The notes beneath the pieces were generated by a model, which had not been told where the DNA came from, did no database searches, and saw only the letters and a list, made by a program, of their open reading frames with translations. Shown here in pieces: positions 25,587-34,760 of a DNA stretch of 52,555 nucleotides; positions within the stretch are counted from its first letter, which is position 1; every line of letters starts with the position of its first letter. The DNA is from Streptomyces sp. NRRL F-5630 (GTDB taxonomy: Bacteria > Actinomycetota > Actinomycetes > Streptomycetales > Streptomycetaceae). The DNA is taken from positions 1 through 52,555 of the forward strand of contig NZ_JOGO01000046.1 of NCBI RefSeq assembly GCF_000719475.1. Reading direction: 5' to 3'. The translations under genes and the position numbers were made by a program.

Positions 25587-26768
25587 GTGAGTGCCGTCAT
25601 GTGGATCGCCGTACTGTCCCTCGCGTCCTGGGTGTGGATGCTGCTCGCCCAGGGCTTCTTCTGGCGCACCGACGTCCGGCTGCCGAGGACCGCCGGGGAA
25701 CCGGAGCGGTGGCCCTCGGTGGCGGTCGTGGTGCCGGCGCGGGACGAGGCCGAGGTGCTGCCGCTGAGCCTGCCCTCGCTGCTCGCGCAGGAGTACCCGG
25801 GGCGCGCGGAGGTCGTCCTCGTCGACGACGGCAGCACGGACGGGACGGGCGAGCTGGCTCGGGAGCTGGGGCGGCGCCCCGGAGCCCTGCCGTTGCGGGT
25901 CGTCTCACCGGGCGAGCCGCCGCGCGGGTGGACGGGGAAGCTGTGGGCCGTGCGCCACGGCATCGCGCTCGCCCGCGAGAACGACCCCGCGTTCCTGCTC
26001 CTCACCGACGCGGACATCGCGCACGAGCCGGACAGCCTGCGCCGCCTCGTGGCCGCGGCGGACGGGGCGGGGCTCGACATGGTCTCCCAGATGGCGCGAC
26101 TGCGGGTCGCGAGCGTGTGGGAGCGGATGGTCGTCCCCGCCTTCGTCTATTTCTTCTCGCAGCTCTACCCCTTCCGCAGGGTCAACAAGGCGGACTCGCG
26201 GACGGCCGCGGCGGCGGGCGGCTGCGTGCTCCTGCGGACGCGGACGGCCGAGGCCGCGGGCATCCCCGACGCGATCCGGCAGTCCGTGATCGACGACGTC
26301 GCCCTGTCACGCGCGGTCAAGCGCGCCGGGGGCCGCATCTGGCTGGGCCTCGCCGACCACGTCGACAGCATCCGGCCCTACCCCGCGCTGCGGGACCTGT
26401 GGCGGATGGTCTCGCGCAGCGCGTACACGCAACTGCGGCACAATCCGCTGGTCCTGCTCGGCACCGTGCTCGGTCTCGCGCTCGTCTACCTCGTCCCGCC
26501 GTGCGCCCTGGTGGCCGGGCTGCTCGCGGGCCACCCGGCGACAGCGCTCGCGGGCGGGCTCGCGTGGCTCGTGATGACGGGCACGTACATGCCGATGCTC
26601 CGCTACTACCGGCAGCCGCGGTGGCTCGCGCCGCTGCTGCCCGTGACGGCCTTCCTCTACCTGCTGATGACGGTGGACTCGGCGGTGCGGCACTACCGGG
26701 GTCGCGGGGCGGCGTGGAAGGGCCGGACGTATGCGGCGCCGGAGGCGGTGGAGGCGGGCGAGGGCTGA
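25587..26768 (+). CDS. Membrane glycosyltransferase family 2 (HpnB-like)
   Basis: 393 residues. An N-terminal membrane helix (1-24) precedes a GT-A domain (about 42-280) with VVVPARDEAEVLP, VVLVDDGSTDGTGE and a DxD-type TDADIAHEP, an acceptor-side DDVALSRAVKRAG, and three C-terminal helices (about 297-365). The order and the GKLWAVRHG segment match the hopanoid-associated HpnB group, but no hopanoid genes are adjacent, so the acceptor is unknown. GTG start (MSAVMW); no strong Shine-Dalgarno. Acts at the cytoplasmic face of the membrane. Confidence 0.9.
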   Translation: MSAVMWIAVLSLASWVWMLLAQGFFWRTDVRLPRTAGEPERWPSVAVVVPARDEAEVLPLSLPSLLAQEYPGRAEVVLVDDGSTDGTGELARELGRRPGALPLRVVSPGEPPRGWTGKLWAVRHGIALARENDPAFLLLTDADIAHEPDSLRRLVAAADGAGLDMVSQMARLRVASVWERMVVPAFVYFFSQLYPFRRVNKADSRTAAAAGGCVLLRTRTAEAAGIPDAIRQSVIDDVALSRAVKRAGGRIWLGLADHVDSIRPYPALRDLWRMVSRSAYTQLRHNPLVLLGTVLGLALVYLVPPCALVAGLLAGHPATALAGGLAWLVMTGTYMPMLRYYRQPRWLAPLLPVTAFLYLLMTVDSAVRHYRGRGAAWKGRTYAAPEAVEAGEG

Positions 26769-27079
26769 ACTCCCGTTCCGCGCAAAGGCGTCGGGGCTTC
26801 CCTGTACGTGTCCTGTGCACCGGCCGAGGGGCGTCCCGCACGGGCCGTACGGACGGGCGGGCGACCCTCTGCGGCCAGGGCTCGGCGGGGTCCGTCGGCG
26901 CCCCGGGAAGAGGCCCCCGTAACGCCGTGGGCACATGCAACCCACGTTAAATCTAGGCAATCTGACGACCGTTTTGGTCGCCTTCGATCGCATTGCGGGC
27001 GGGGACCCGACAGGGACGCACAAAACAACCTTCTTATCGGACTCCCCACCCAGCACATCGTGGGCTTAACTTATGTGCC
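26769..27079 (+). other. Intergenic and promoter of the Pro-rich protein gene
   Basis: 311 bp, more AT-rich from 26935 on. A short hairpin CGACC-GTTTT-GGTCG lies near 26967-26981. TAACTT at 27067-27072 stands 7 nt before the next ATG. No gene seen. Confidence 0.5.
27067..27072 (+). promoter_or_regulatory. Putative -10 box of a leaderless transcript
   Basis: TAACTT fits TANNNT and ends 7 nt before the ATG at 27080. The upstream 30 nt contain no purine-rich ribosome binding site. No recognisable -35 at 17-18 bp. Confidence 0.45.
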
Positions 27080-27544
27080 ATGACCTCCCCCCGCCCCACC
27101 TACGGCAGCGGCTACTATTCCGCGCCGTCTTTCCCGGACACTCCGATCTACGACTCGCTCGTAGCGGAGCGGGGCACACCGCAGATCGCGCCGATCCGGG
27201 TGCCGTCCCTGTACGAGCCGAGCGGGAGTTCCCTGCCCGCGCTCCCCCCGGCGCTCCCCGCGCCCGCCCCCGCTTCCCCGCCTCCCGCGGCGTACTACGG
27301 CCAGCCGCCGCAGCAGCAGCAGTCCATGGCGCCTCTGCCCCCCGCGCCGCAGCCGTACATCCCGCAGCAGCCCGCGCCGCAGCGCGGCGGCTACCCGGGA
27401 GTCCCGCAACAGAGCGGCTACCGGCCCGCGCCGCAGCCCGCGACCGGGTACGAGGCGATGCGGCCCACGGCCCCGCGCCCTCCGCAGCCCGCGCCCGCCC
27501 CGTACCAGGACCCCTATCAGAACGGCCCCTACCGGCCGTACTGA
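27080..27544 (+). CDS. Pro/Gln/Tyr-rich Streptomyces protein (possibly DUF6643)
   Basis: 154 residues. The first 45 residues are ordinary and look conserved (YGSGYYSAPSFPDTPIYDSL, RGTPQIAPIRVPSLYEP); the rest is low complexity, rich in Pro, Gln, Ala and Tyr (YYGQPPQQQQ, YIPQQPAPQRGGYPG), probably disordered. No signal peptide. I recall a short Streptomyces family with this N-terminus (DUF6643), but function is unknown. Probably translated from a leaderless mRNA. A strong terminator follows. Confidence 0.85.
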   Translation: MTSPRPTYGSGYYSAPSFPDTPIYDSLVAERGTPQIAPIRVPSLYEPSGSSLPALPPALPAPAPASPPPAAYYGQPPQQQQSMAPLPPAPQPYIPQQPAPQRGGYPGVPQQSGYRPAPQPATGYEAMRPTAPRPPQPAPAPYQDPYQNGPYRPY

Positions 27545-27576
27545 GCGCGGCGGCAGCCGCCACCCGTCCGGGAAGC

Positions 27577-27624
27577 AGACGCCCGGCACCGAGCAGCCCC
27601 CGGGGCGCGCGGTGCCGGGCGTCT
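27577..27624 (+). terminator. Terminator hairpin
   Basis: Perfect 14-bp arms AGACGCCCGGCACC and GGTGCCGGGCGTCT, 33 bp after the stop of the Pro-rich protein gene, with a 20-nt GC-rich loop. Confidence 0.85.
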
Positions 27625-27735
27625 CGCGTGCGGAGCCGTACCGGAGGGAGGAGACCGCGCGCGGACGGCGGGGAACCGTGCGGCACCCGGCTGAGAGCCC
27701 CTTCCTCCCGCGAAGGCCGCGCGAGCGGTGGGAAA

Positions 27736-28590
27736 ATGGCGGCCATGCCCGCCGTCTCGCTCCTCTCCGTCCACCTCCATCCGCTCAAGGCAGCCCGTGC
27801 CCTCGACGTCCCGGAGGCCGTCGTCGAGCCGTGGGGGCTCGCCGGGGACCGCCGCTGGATGCTCGTGGACGGTGCGGGGCGCCAGCTGACGCAGCGGGAC
27901 GAACCGCGGCTGGCACTGCTGGACGTGCGGCGGAACGACGACGGCGGGCTCGTGCTGAACGGCCCCGGCCACGCTCCGTGCCACGTACCGGTCCCGGCCG
28001 GGGAGAGCGTCGTCGCGGAACTGTTCCGCGACAAGGTCGAGGTCGTGCCGGCGGCGGGCTCCGCGTCCGCGTGGTGCGCCGCGTACCTCGGCCGTCCCGC
28101 GCGGCTCGTGCACCTCGGCGCACCCGCGACGGCACGCCCCGTGGACCCGGCGTACGCGCGGCCGGGCGAGACCGTGAGTCTCGCGGACGGCTACCCGCTG
28201 CTGCTCACGAGCGTGTCCTCTCTGGACGCCCTCAACGCCCTCATCGCCGCGGAGGGGCCGAGCGGGGAGGGCCCGGTGCCGATGGGCAGGTTCCGGCCCA
28301 ATCTGGTCGTCTCGGGCAGCGCGCCGTGGGCGGAGGACGGCTGGGCGCGCGTGCGCGTCGGCGAGGTCCTCTTCCGGGTGGCGAAGCCGTGCGGGCGCTG
28401 CGTCGTGACGACCGTCGACCAGGCCACGGCGGTGCGCGGCAAGGAACCGCTGCGGACCCTGGCGCGGCACCGCAGGCGGGGCGGCAAGGCGATGTTCGGC
28501 ATGAACCTCGTGCCGGAGTCGGCCGGTTCGGTGCGTGTCGGTGACCGGCTGACGGTGGTCGGGGCGGACGGCGCGGGGGCCGTCGCATAG
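27736..28590 (+). CDS. MOSC domain protein (YcbX/mARC-like)
   Basis: 284 residues. N-terminal MOSC_N beta-barrel (about 6-115: VSLLSVHLHPLKAA, PWGLAGDRRWMLVD, LTQRDEPRLALL) and C-terminal MOSC domain (about 125-275: SLADGYPLLLTS, FRPNLVVSG, KPCGRCVVTTVDQAT). The Cys in KPCGRC is expected to ligate the molybdenum cofactor. YcbX/mARC proteins reduce N-hydroxylated compounds. It has no fused 2Fe-2S domain, unlike YcbX of E. coli, so it needs a separate electron donor. The start could also be the ATG at 27745. Confidence 0.92.
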   Translation: MAAMPAVSLLSVHLHPLKAARALDVPEAVVEPWGLAGDRRWMLVDGAGRQLTQRDEPRLALLDVRRNDDGGLVLNGPGHAPCHVPVPAGESVVAELFRDKVEVVPAAGSASAWCAAYLGRPARLVHLGAPATARPVDPAYARPGETVSLADGYPLLLTSVSSLDALNALIAAEGPSGEGPVPMGRFRPNLVVSGSAPWAEDGWARVRVGEVLFRVAKPCGRCVVTTVDQATAVRGKEPLRTLARHRRRGGKAMFGMNLVPESAGSVRVGDRLTVVGADGAGAVA

Positions 28591-28671
28591 CCTGCTGCCC
28601 GCCGGGAACGGTTACGGCGGGGGTGGACCGCGGGCGCCGGGTGGCGCGGGCGGGGAAGGGGGTGGCGCGAC

Positions 28672-29277
28672 GTGCGAGCCATCATGGGGCTGTGGACCTG
28701 GCGGAACAACCCGCTGCGGCGTACGAGCGACCGGATCGAGGGCTGGGCGGGGCTGGCGACGGTCCTGCTGCTCCTCGTCCTCGTCCCGGTCGCCGGGGTG
28801 CAGGCGGCCTCCCACACACGCACCGCCCTCCTGCGGACCGTGGCGGAGCAGCGCCACGACCGGGTGCGCGTGAGCGCGACGGTGCTGAGCCCGGAGCGCG
28901 GCACCGCCTTCGACACCGATCCCGAGACCGGCGCGGGGCGGGTCGGCGAGGTCCGGGTACGCGCCACGTGGACGGGCCCGGACGGGGTACGCCGCACCGG
29001 GCTCACGAACGCCGCGCTGTCCGCGCCGCGCAAGGGCGACACCTTCCCCGTCTGGACCGACGCGCGGGGCCGCCTGATGCCGCGTCCGCTCGACGCGGCG
29101 GGCGCCCGCGCGCACGCCTTCCTCGCGGGCGTCGGCGCCGCCACTGCGGCGGTCGTGCTCCTGGAGGGCGGGCGACGGATCCTGATGTGGCGGCTGCGGC
29201 GGGCGCGGCTCGTGGCCTGGGAACGGGAGTGGCGGCGCACGGGACCGGACTGGGGGCGCGCGGGCACGGGGAGCTGA
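28672..29277 (+). CDS. Rv1733c-like membrane protein
   Basis: 201 residues. An N-terminal WRxNPLRRxSDRxE motif, helix 1 (about 29-45), an outside domain of about 90 residues (VRVSATVLS, VRVRATWTGPDGVRRTG, GDTFPVWTDARGR) and helix 2 (about 145-163) with a basic tail. This matches the actinobacterial Rv1733c family, a two-pass membrane protein of unknown role induced with the DosR dormancy regulon in mycobacteria. GTG start. It precedes the beta-helix/AAA+ gene by 156 bp on the same strand. Confidence 0.86.
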   Translation: MRAIMGLWTWRNNPLRRTSDRIEGWAGLATVLLLLVLVPVAGVQAASHTRTALLRTVAEQRHDRVRVSATVLSPERGTAFDTDPETGAGRVGEVRVRATWTGPDGVRRTGLTNAALSAPRKGDTFPVWTDARGRLMPRPLDAAGARAHAFLAGVGAATAAVVLLEGGRRILMWRLRRARLVAWEREWRRTGPDWGRAGTGS

Positions 29278-29433
29278 CGGGCGTGCGCCCCGCCGGGGCC
29301 GGGCAGGTGCCGGTGGCCTGGGCCGGACACGGTCAACTCCCCTTGTCCGCACACGCTACGGTGGACCGCGCGCCGGTCCACAGGACACGCGTCATACTTC
29401 CCGCGTACGCACGAGGTGGGGGCACAGCAGCAC

Positions 29434-31881
29434 ATGGCACAGGGCACGGTCCAGGTGACGCACACCGGTACGTCGCGGTGGCGGCGCCGCACGGGCGAGT
29501 ACGCCTCGCTCTCCGCCGCCCTGGAGGCCGCGGGGGACGGTGACGTCCTCAGCATCGGCCCGGGCACGTACCGGGAGAACCTCGTCGTGCGGCAGGCGGT
29601 GACGCTGCGGGCCGTGGACAACGCGGCGGGTCCGGTCAGGATCGCGCCCGCCGACGGCATCCCGCTCACCGTGCGCGGGGCCGCGCTGGTGCAGGGGCTG
29701 CACATCGAGGGCCAGGACTCCGCGGTGCCCGCCGTGCTCGTCGAGGACAGCGCGCCCGAGCTGGAGGGCCTGCGGATCATGACGCGGTCCGCCGTCGGCC
29801 TGGAGGTGCGCGGCGGGGCGCGGCCCACGGTCCGTGCCGTCACGGTCGACAACGCGGGCGGCCTCGGGATCGCCGTGCTCGCCGGGGCGAGCGGCATCTT
29901 CGAGGACTGCGAGGTCGTCGCGGCGGGGCAGTCGGGGATCGTGGTGCGGGACGGGGCGCACCCGCGCCTGGAGCGCTGCCGGGTGCATCACTCCTCGGGG
30001 GCCGGTCTCGCCGTGACGGGCGAGGGCAGCGGCCTGGAGGCGATCGGCTGCGAGATCTACGAGATCAAGGGCTCGGCGCTCCAGCTCAGCCAGCGCGGCA
30101 CGGCGTACCTGACGGACTGCGCGCTGCACCGGACGACGGCGAACGGCGTCACGCTCGACACGGACGCGGTGCTCACGCTCGCCGACTGCCGGCTGCACGA
30201 CATCCCGGAGAACGCGGTGGACCTGCGCTCGCGCTCGGTCCTGACGCTGACCCGTTCCTCCGTCAGCCGCTTCGGGCGCAACGGCCTCTCGGTGTGGGAT
30301 CCGGGCACGCGGGTGGACGCCAACCAGTGCGAGATCCACGACTCGACCGGGGACTACCCGGCGGTGTGGGTGAGCGACGGCGCGACGGCGGTGCTCGACT
30401 CCTGCCGGGTGCACGACGTGCCGGACGCGCTCTTCGTCCTCGACCGGGGATCGCGCGTCGATGTCGTGGACAGCGATCTCACGCAGGTGCGCAACACGGC
30501 GGTCTCGGTCAGCGACGGGGCGATCGCCCAGCTCGACGACTGCCGGATCACGAAGGCGTCGACCGGCGCCTGGTTCCGCGACCACGGCAGCGGCGGCACC
30601 CTGAGCGGCTGCGCGGTCGCGGACGTGCAGACCGGCGTCATCGTCACGAAGGGCGCCGATCCCGCGGTGGAGCGGTGCACGGTGACGGGGGCCGCCGAGT
30701 CCGGCTTCTACGTGTCGGCGGACGGGCGCGGCACCTTCACGTCCTGCAAGGTCGCCGACAGCGCGGGGTACGGCTTCCACCTCATCGGCGGCGACCGCAC
30801 GACGCTGCGCCGCTGCCGCACCGAGCGGTGCGCGCGCGGCGGTTACGAGATCGCGGAGGGGGCCGGGGGCAGCCCCGTCGTCGAGGACTGCGCGAGCGAC
30901 GAGAGCGCCGCGGCCCCGGCCGCCCCCGCCGCGACGGCGCCGGTGCTGCCTCCGGTGGGCGGCGAGACGCTCGTGCGCGAGACGGCCCCCGCCGGGCTGC
31001 TCGGCGGCGTCCCGGCTCCCCGGCAGGGGACGACGGCCCCGGAGGGCGCGGCCGGGGAGGAGCGGCCCGCGCGCACGCCCGAGGACGTGCTGGCCGCGCT
31101 CGACGCGCTCGTGGGGCTCGACAGCGTCAAGCGCGAGGTACGCGCGATGACGGACATGATCGAGGTGGGCAGACGGCGCCAGGCCGCCGGGCTCAAGGCG
31201 GCCTCCGCCCGCCGCCACCTCGTCTTCACCGGCTCGCCCGGTACCGGCAAGACGACGGTGGCGCGCCTGTACGCGGAGATCCTCGTGGCGCTCGGGGTCC
31301 TGGAGAAGGGGCACCTCGTCGAGGTCTCGCGCGTGGACCTGGTCGGCGAGCACATCGGCTCGACGGCGATCCGCACGCAGGAGGCGTTCGGGCGGGCGAA
31401 GGGCGGGGTGCTCTTCATCGACGAGGCGTACGCGCTCTCTCCGGAGGACTCGGGGCGCGACTTCGGGCGCGAGGCGATCGACACGCTGGTCAAGCTCATG
31501 GAGGACCAGCGCGACGAGGTCGTCGTCATCGTCGCGGGTTACACGGCCGAGATGGAACGCTTCCTCGCGGTCAACCCGGGTGTCGCCTCGCGCTTCTCAC
31601 GGACGATCACTTTCGGGGACTACGGCCCGGAGGAGCTGCTGCGCATCGTGGAGCAGCAGGCGGAGGAGCACGAGTACGAGCTGGCGGAGGGCACCGGCGA
31701 GGCGCTCCTGAAGTACTTCACGGCGATCCCGAAGGACGCCGGTTTCGGCAACGGCCGCACCGCCCGCCAGACCTTCGAGGCGATGGTCGAGCGCCACGCG
31801 GGACGCGTCGCGCAGCTTTCGAGCCCGGACAAGGCGGACCTGACCCTGCTGTACCCGGAGGACCTGCCGGAGCTGAGGTGA
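29434..31881 (+). CDS. Right-handed beta-helix / AAA+ ATPase fusion (CbbX-SpoVK type)
   Basis: 815 residues, two parts. Residues about 20-490 form a right-handed parallel beta-helix with about 18-20 degenerate rungs of 22-24 residues (for example LEDCRV, LTDCAL, LADCRL, LDSCRV, LDDCRI, LSGCAV), a PbH1/NosD-like fold. A Pro/Ala linker (490-545) leads to one AAA+ module: Walker A GSPGTGKTT at 600-608, Walker B VLFIDEA at 659-665, sensor-1 VVIVAGYT, Arg finger near RFSRT, and a C-terminal lid. The AAA part resembles CbbX/SpoVK/EccA remodelling ATPases. No signal peptide, so cytoplasmic. Target unknown. Confidence 0.92.
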   Translation: MAQGTVQVTHTGTSRWRRRTGEYASLSAALEAAGDGDVLSIGPGTYRENLVVRQAVTLRAVDNAAGPVRIAPADGIPLTVRGAALVQGLHIEGQDSAVPAVLVEDSAPELEGLRIMTRSAVGLEVRGGARPTVRAVTVDNAGGLGIAVLAGASGIFEDCEVVAAGQSGIVVRDGAHPRLERCRVHHSSGAGLAVTGEGSGLEAIGCEIYEIKGSALQLSQRGTAYLTDCALHRTTANGVTLDTDAVLTLADCRLHDIPENAVDLRSRSVLTLTRSSVSRFGRNGLSVWDPGTRVDANQCEIHDSTGDYPAVWVSDGATAVLDSCRVHDVPDALFVLDRGSRVDVVDSDLTQVRNTAVSVSDGAIAQLDDCRITKASTGAWFRDHGSGGTLSGCAVADVQTGVIVTKGADPAVERCTVTGAAESGFYVSADGRGTFTSCKVADSAGYGFHLIGGDRTTLRRCRTERCARGGYEIAEGAGGSPVVEDCASDESAAAPAAPAATAPVLPPVGGETLVRETAPAGLLGGVPAPRQGTTAPEGAAGEERPARTPEDVLAALDALVGLDSVKREVRAMTDMIEVGRRRQAAGLKAASARRHLVFTGSPGTGKTTVARLYAEILVALGVLEKGHLVEVSRVDLVGEHIGSTAIRTQEAFGRAKGGVLFIDEAYALSPEDSGRDFGREAIDTLVKLMEDQRDEVVVIVAGYTAEMERFLAVNPGVASRFSRTITFGDYGPEELLRIVEQQAEEHEYELAEGTGEALLKYFTAIPKDAGFGNGRTARQTFEAMVERHAGRVAQLSSPDKADLTLLYPEDLPELR

Positions 31882-31888
31882 GGGAGTC

Positions 31889-31925
31889 ACGCGGGGAGCC
31901 CGGGCCGGTCCCGGGGTCCCCGCGT
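31889..31925. terminator. Bidirectional terminator hairpin
   Basis: Arms ACGCGGGGA and TCCCCGCGT with additional GC pairing inside, in the 62-bp gap between the convergent beta-helix/AAA+ and lipase-motif genes. Confidence 0.7.
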
Positions 31926-31943
31926 ACGGGTACAGGCCCGCGC

Positions 31944-34373
31944 TCAGGCTCCGGCCGCGCCTCCGGTGGGCTCCGCCTCCTCCGGTGCCGTGCTCGTCGG
32001 GCCGGGCTGCCGGGGCACGGGGCCCGCGGGGCGCAGGCGGCGCAGGAGGGCGGCCCGGGCCTCGGCGAAGGCGGGGTCGCAGGGGTAGTCGCCGTGGCCG
32101 TGGAGGGGCGGCGGAAGGGGTTCGTCGGGGGTGCGGCCGTAGGCGAGGGGGTCCTTGAGGGGCGTGTGGTCGACGCCGGGGACGCGGACGGGGCCGCCGA
32201 TGGGGTCGGTGGCGCGGTAGAGGTTCGTCCACTGCGAGACGTCGCCGTGCAGCCCGGTGAGGGCCGTGGGGCCGAAGTGGGCGGGGAACCAGCGGCCGTA
32301 GAGGCGTTCGAGCGGGGAGCCGTAGGTGAGCAGGGCGATCCTGCCGCGGACCTGTGAGGGGAGCTGCCAGGCCGCGGCGGCGGCGAGCACACTGCCCTGC
32401 GAGTGGCCGGAGAGGACGAGCCGCCCGCCGGTGCGCGCGGTCCACGTCGCCATGCGCCAGGTGAGGTCGGGGACGGCGCGCTCGGCGTAGCAGGGCGGCG
32501 CGAAGGGGTGGGCGGCACGCGGCCAGAACGTGCCGACGTCCCACAGGATGCCGATCGTGCGGCGCGCGTGCGGATCGCGGTAGGCGCGGCGACCGAAGGC
32601 GAGGAAGAGCAGCGCGGCGAGGCCGGTGAGCCAGGAGCCGAGCGCCTGGCACGTCTGCGCGACGCCGTGCGCGGCGGCGGGCAGCCCGCTCGTCGCCTCG
32701 CCCGGCACCTCGCCGCTCGTCCACGCCCCGAGGAGCGCCACGGCGCCGAGGAGCAGAATCCCGGCCGCGCTCAGCCCCAGCAGAGCGGGGGCGCGGTCGG
32801 TGAGCGCGGCGGCGGCCCGGGTGAGGGCGATCGCGCGGGTGCGCGCCTCGTCGTGCCGCACGCCGGGGTAGTCGGCCTCGACCTGGGCGGCCCCGGCGCG
32901 GGCGCGGCGCCAGGTGGCGAGGCCGAGCCTGGCGGCGAGCAGGAGCAGGAGGAGCAGCATCGGCGGGAGCGTGGCGGCCTGCCAGGAGAGCAGGACGGGC
33001 GGTCCGGCCAGAGGGCTGCCGCCCTCGCCCGGCGTCGCCGGGCCGTCGAGCCAGTCGGCGACGCGCTGGGCGAGGCCGCCGGTGAGGACGCCGCCGAGGG
33101 CGCAGGCGAGGAGGGCGGTCGCCGGCCCCCCGTAGCCCCTCAGCGCAGTGCGCGAGTCGGGCGCGCTGCGGTGCAGGAGGGCGGCGACGACGGCGAGGAC
33201 GAGGACGAGGAGCCCTTGGGTGAGGGTGAGGACGCGGAAGAGGACGTCCCCGGGGAGGGTTCCGGTGGACCGGTCGGCGGGGCGGTCGGCGAGGGCGTAG
33301 CCGAGAGTGGCGAGCAGGACGACCAGGGCGGCGAGCGGCAGGGCGCGGACGGTGAGGCGGTCGAAGGCGGGGTCGAGGCGCCGCTCGCTGCGCCCGCGTC
33401 GGCAGACGGCGACGAGGACGAGGACTCCGAGGACGGCGTACAGGCCGCACAGGAGGCGCCCGGCGAGGACGGGCCCGTCGTGCGCCGCGTCCTGCGCGGT
33501 GACGGCGGTGCCGACCCCGGCGGCGACGGTGAGGAGGGCCGCGGCGGTGTGCGCGGCGCGCAGCCTGGCGACGATGCGGCGGCCGTACCAGAAGCCGGGA
33601 CGGGCGAGGGCGGGCGTGTCGCGCGGCACCTTCGCGTCCGGGGTGGGGGGTGTCGCGGCGGCCGCGTGGCCGGTGGCCGCCGCGTCGGCGACCACGTCGG
33701 CGTCGTCGGTCGCGGCGGGAAGCGGCCTCTGGTTCTCGTAGGCGCTCCAGGTCTTGTGCGCGAGGAACCAGAGGAGCAGCACGAGGGCGGCGGGCACGAG
33801 CGCGGCGAGGGCGAGGCGGCGGCCCGGCTGGGTCCACCAGTCGCCCGGTGAGGTGTGCGGGGAGAGGAAGCCGAGCCAGGCGCGTCCCTCGGCGCAGGCG
33901 GCGGTGCCCGCGCACTGCCAGGCGGTGAGGTCGAGGGCGACCTCGCAGGCGGAGGCGACCAGGAGGACGGTGAGGCTGAGGCCGATGAGGCGCACGAGCG
34001 CCCCGTACAGGCGCACGAGGCGCGGGCGGCGCAGGGCGCGCGGGCGCATCCAGTGCGCGAGGTTGACGACCATGAAGGGAAGGAGGAGGAGCCACAGGGC
34101 GCGGCTCGCGTCGCCGGAGGTGAGGTTGCACCAGACGTACGCCTCCTGCACCGGCGCGTCCCCCTCGGTCCCGTGCGCCCGGGACGCGTCCTCGCGCGGG
34201 GGTCCGTCCCCCTCGCGCGGGGGCGCGTCCTTCGCGCGGCGGTAGAGGGCTGCCGTGTCGTCACCTGCGACGCGGACCGTGTGCGGATCGTCGAGCATCT
34301 CGGCGGGGGTCGTGCCCCCGACTCCGTGGACCAGCAGTTCGAGGGCGGGCTGCTCCCCCGGGGCGGACTGCAC
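31944..34373 (-). CDS. Large integral membrane protein with lipase-type GxSxG domain
   Basis: 809 residues. The protein opens with a hydrolase-like strand (ALELLVHGVGGTTPAEML), then about eight to ten membrane helices (from about 100 to 610), then returns to an alpha/beta-hydrolase part with nucleophile elbow LVLSGHSQGSVLAA, YGSPLERLYGRWFP and a late HTPLKDPLAYG and HGHGDYPCDPAF. So the fold appears split by the membrane region. I recall Streptomyces relatives annotated only as integral membrane proteins. Substrate unknown, perhaps a lipid. The GTG start (VQSAPGEQ) has AGGGAGA 7 nt upstream. Confidence 0.82.
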   Translation of the reverse strand: MQSAPGEQPALELLVHGVGGTTPAEMLDDPHTVRVAGDDTAALYRRAKDAPPREGDGPPREDASRAHGTEGDAPVQEAYVWCNLTSGDASRALWLLLLPFMVVNLAHWMRPRALRRPRLVRLYGALVRLIGLSLTVLLVASACEVALDLTAWQCAGTAACAEGRAWLGFLSPHTSPGDWWTQPGRRLALAALVPAALVLLLWFLAHKTWSAYENQRPLPAATDDADVVADAAATGHAAAATPPTPDAKVPRDTPALARPGFWYGRRIVARLRAAHTAAALLTVAAGVGTAVTAQDAAHDGPVLAGRLLCGLYAVLGVLVLVAVCRRGRSERRLDPAFDRLTVRALPLAALVVLLATLGYALADRPADRSTGTLPGDVLFRVLTLTQGLLVLVLAVVAALLHRSAPDSRTALRGYGGPATALLACALGGVLTGGLAQRVADWLDGPATPGEGGSPLAGPPVLLSWQAATLPPMLLLLLLLAARLGLATWRRARAGAAQVEADYPGVRHDEARTRAIALTRAAAALTDRAPALLGLSAAGILLLGAVALLGAWTSGEVPGEATSGLPAAAHGVAQTCQALGSWLTGLAALLFLAFGRRAYRDPHARRTIGILWDVGTFWPRAAHPFAPPCYAERAVPDLTWRMATWTARTGGRLVLSGHSQGSVLAAAAAWQLPSQVRGRIALLTYGSPLERLYGRWFPAHFGPTALTGLHGDVSQWTNLYRATDPIGGPVRVPGVDHTPLKDPLAYGRTPDEPLPPPLHGHGDYPCDPAFAEARAALLRRLRPAGPVPRQPGPTSTAPEEAEPTGGAAGA

Positions 34374-34760
34374 GCGCGGTTCTCCCTGTGAACGGACGGG
34401 CGGGCGGGGCGGGTTCTCGTTCGGGACGGTGGACGGGGTGGGTGTCGTACGGGGCGGGTGGGGCGGTGCGCTCGGCGTACCGTACCGCCACCGGCGAGCG
34501 GCTGTCCCCGCCCGCAGGGCTGTCATGTCCCCTACGAGCATGGCGAGGCGAGGACGTACCCGGAAGGGCTCGGGCCGAGAGTCCCCCGGTCGGGTGATGC
34601 GGTGGCGGGAGCGGTCCCGCCGGGGCGGCCTCGCCGACGTGGGAGGATGACGGGGCCGACGACACAGCGGGACGCGCCGGAGTACGGGGGACGTCCGCAC
34701 GCTCCGTCGCGCGGTGCGGAACGGGTCGGGGGACGACAGCAGCGGAAGGACCGGGCGGAC

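Noticed and set aside
29392..31353. 653-residue minus-strand frame opposite the beta-helix/AAA+ gene
   Set aside because: High-GC shadow frame; the plus strand has Walker motifs and regular beta-helix rungs.
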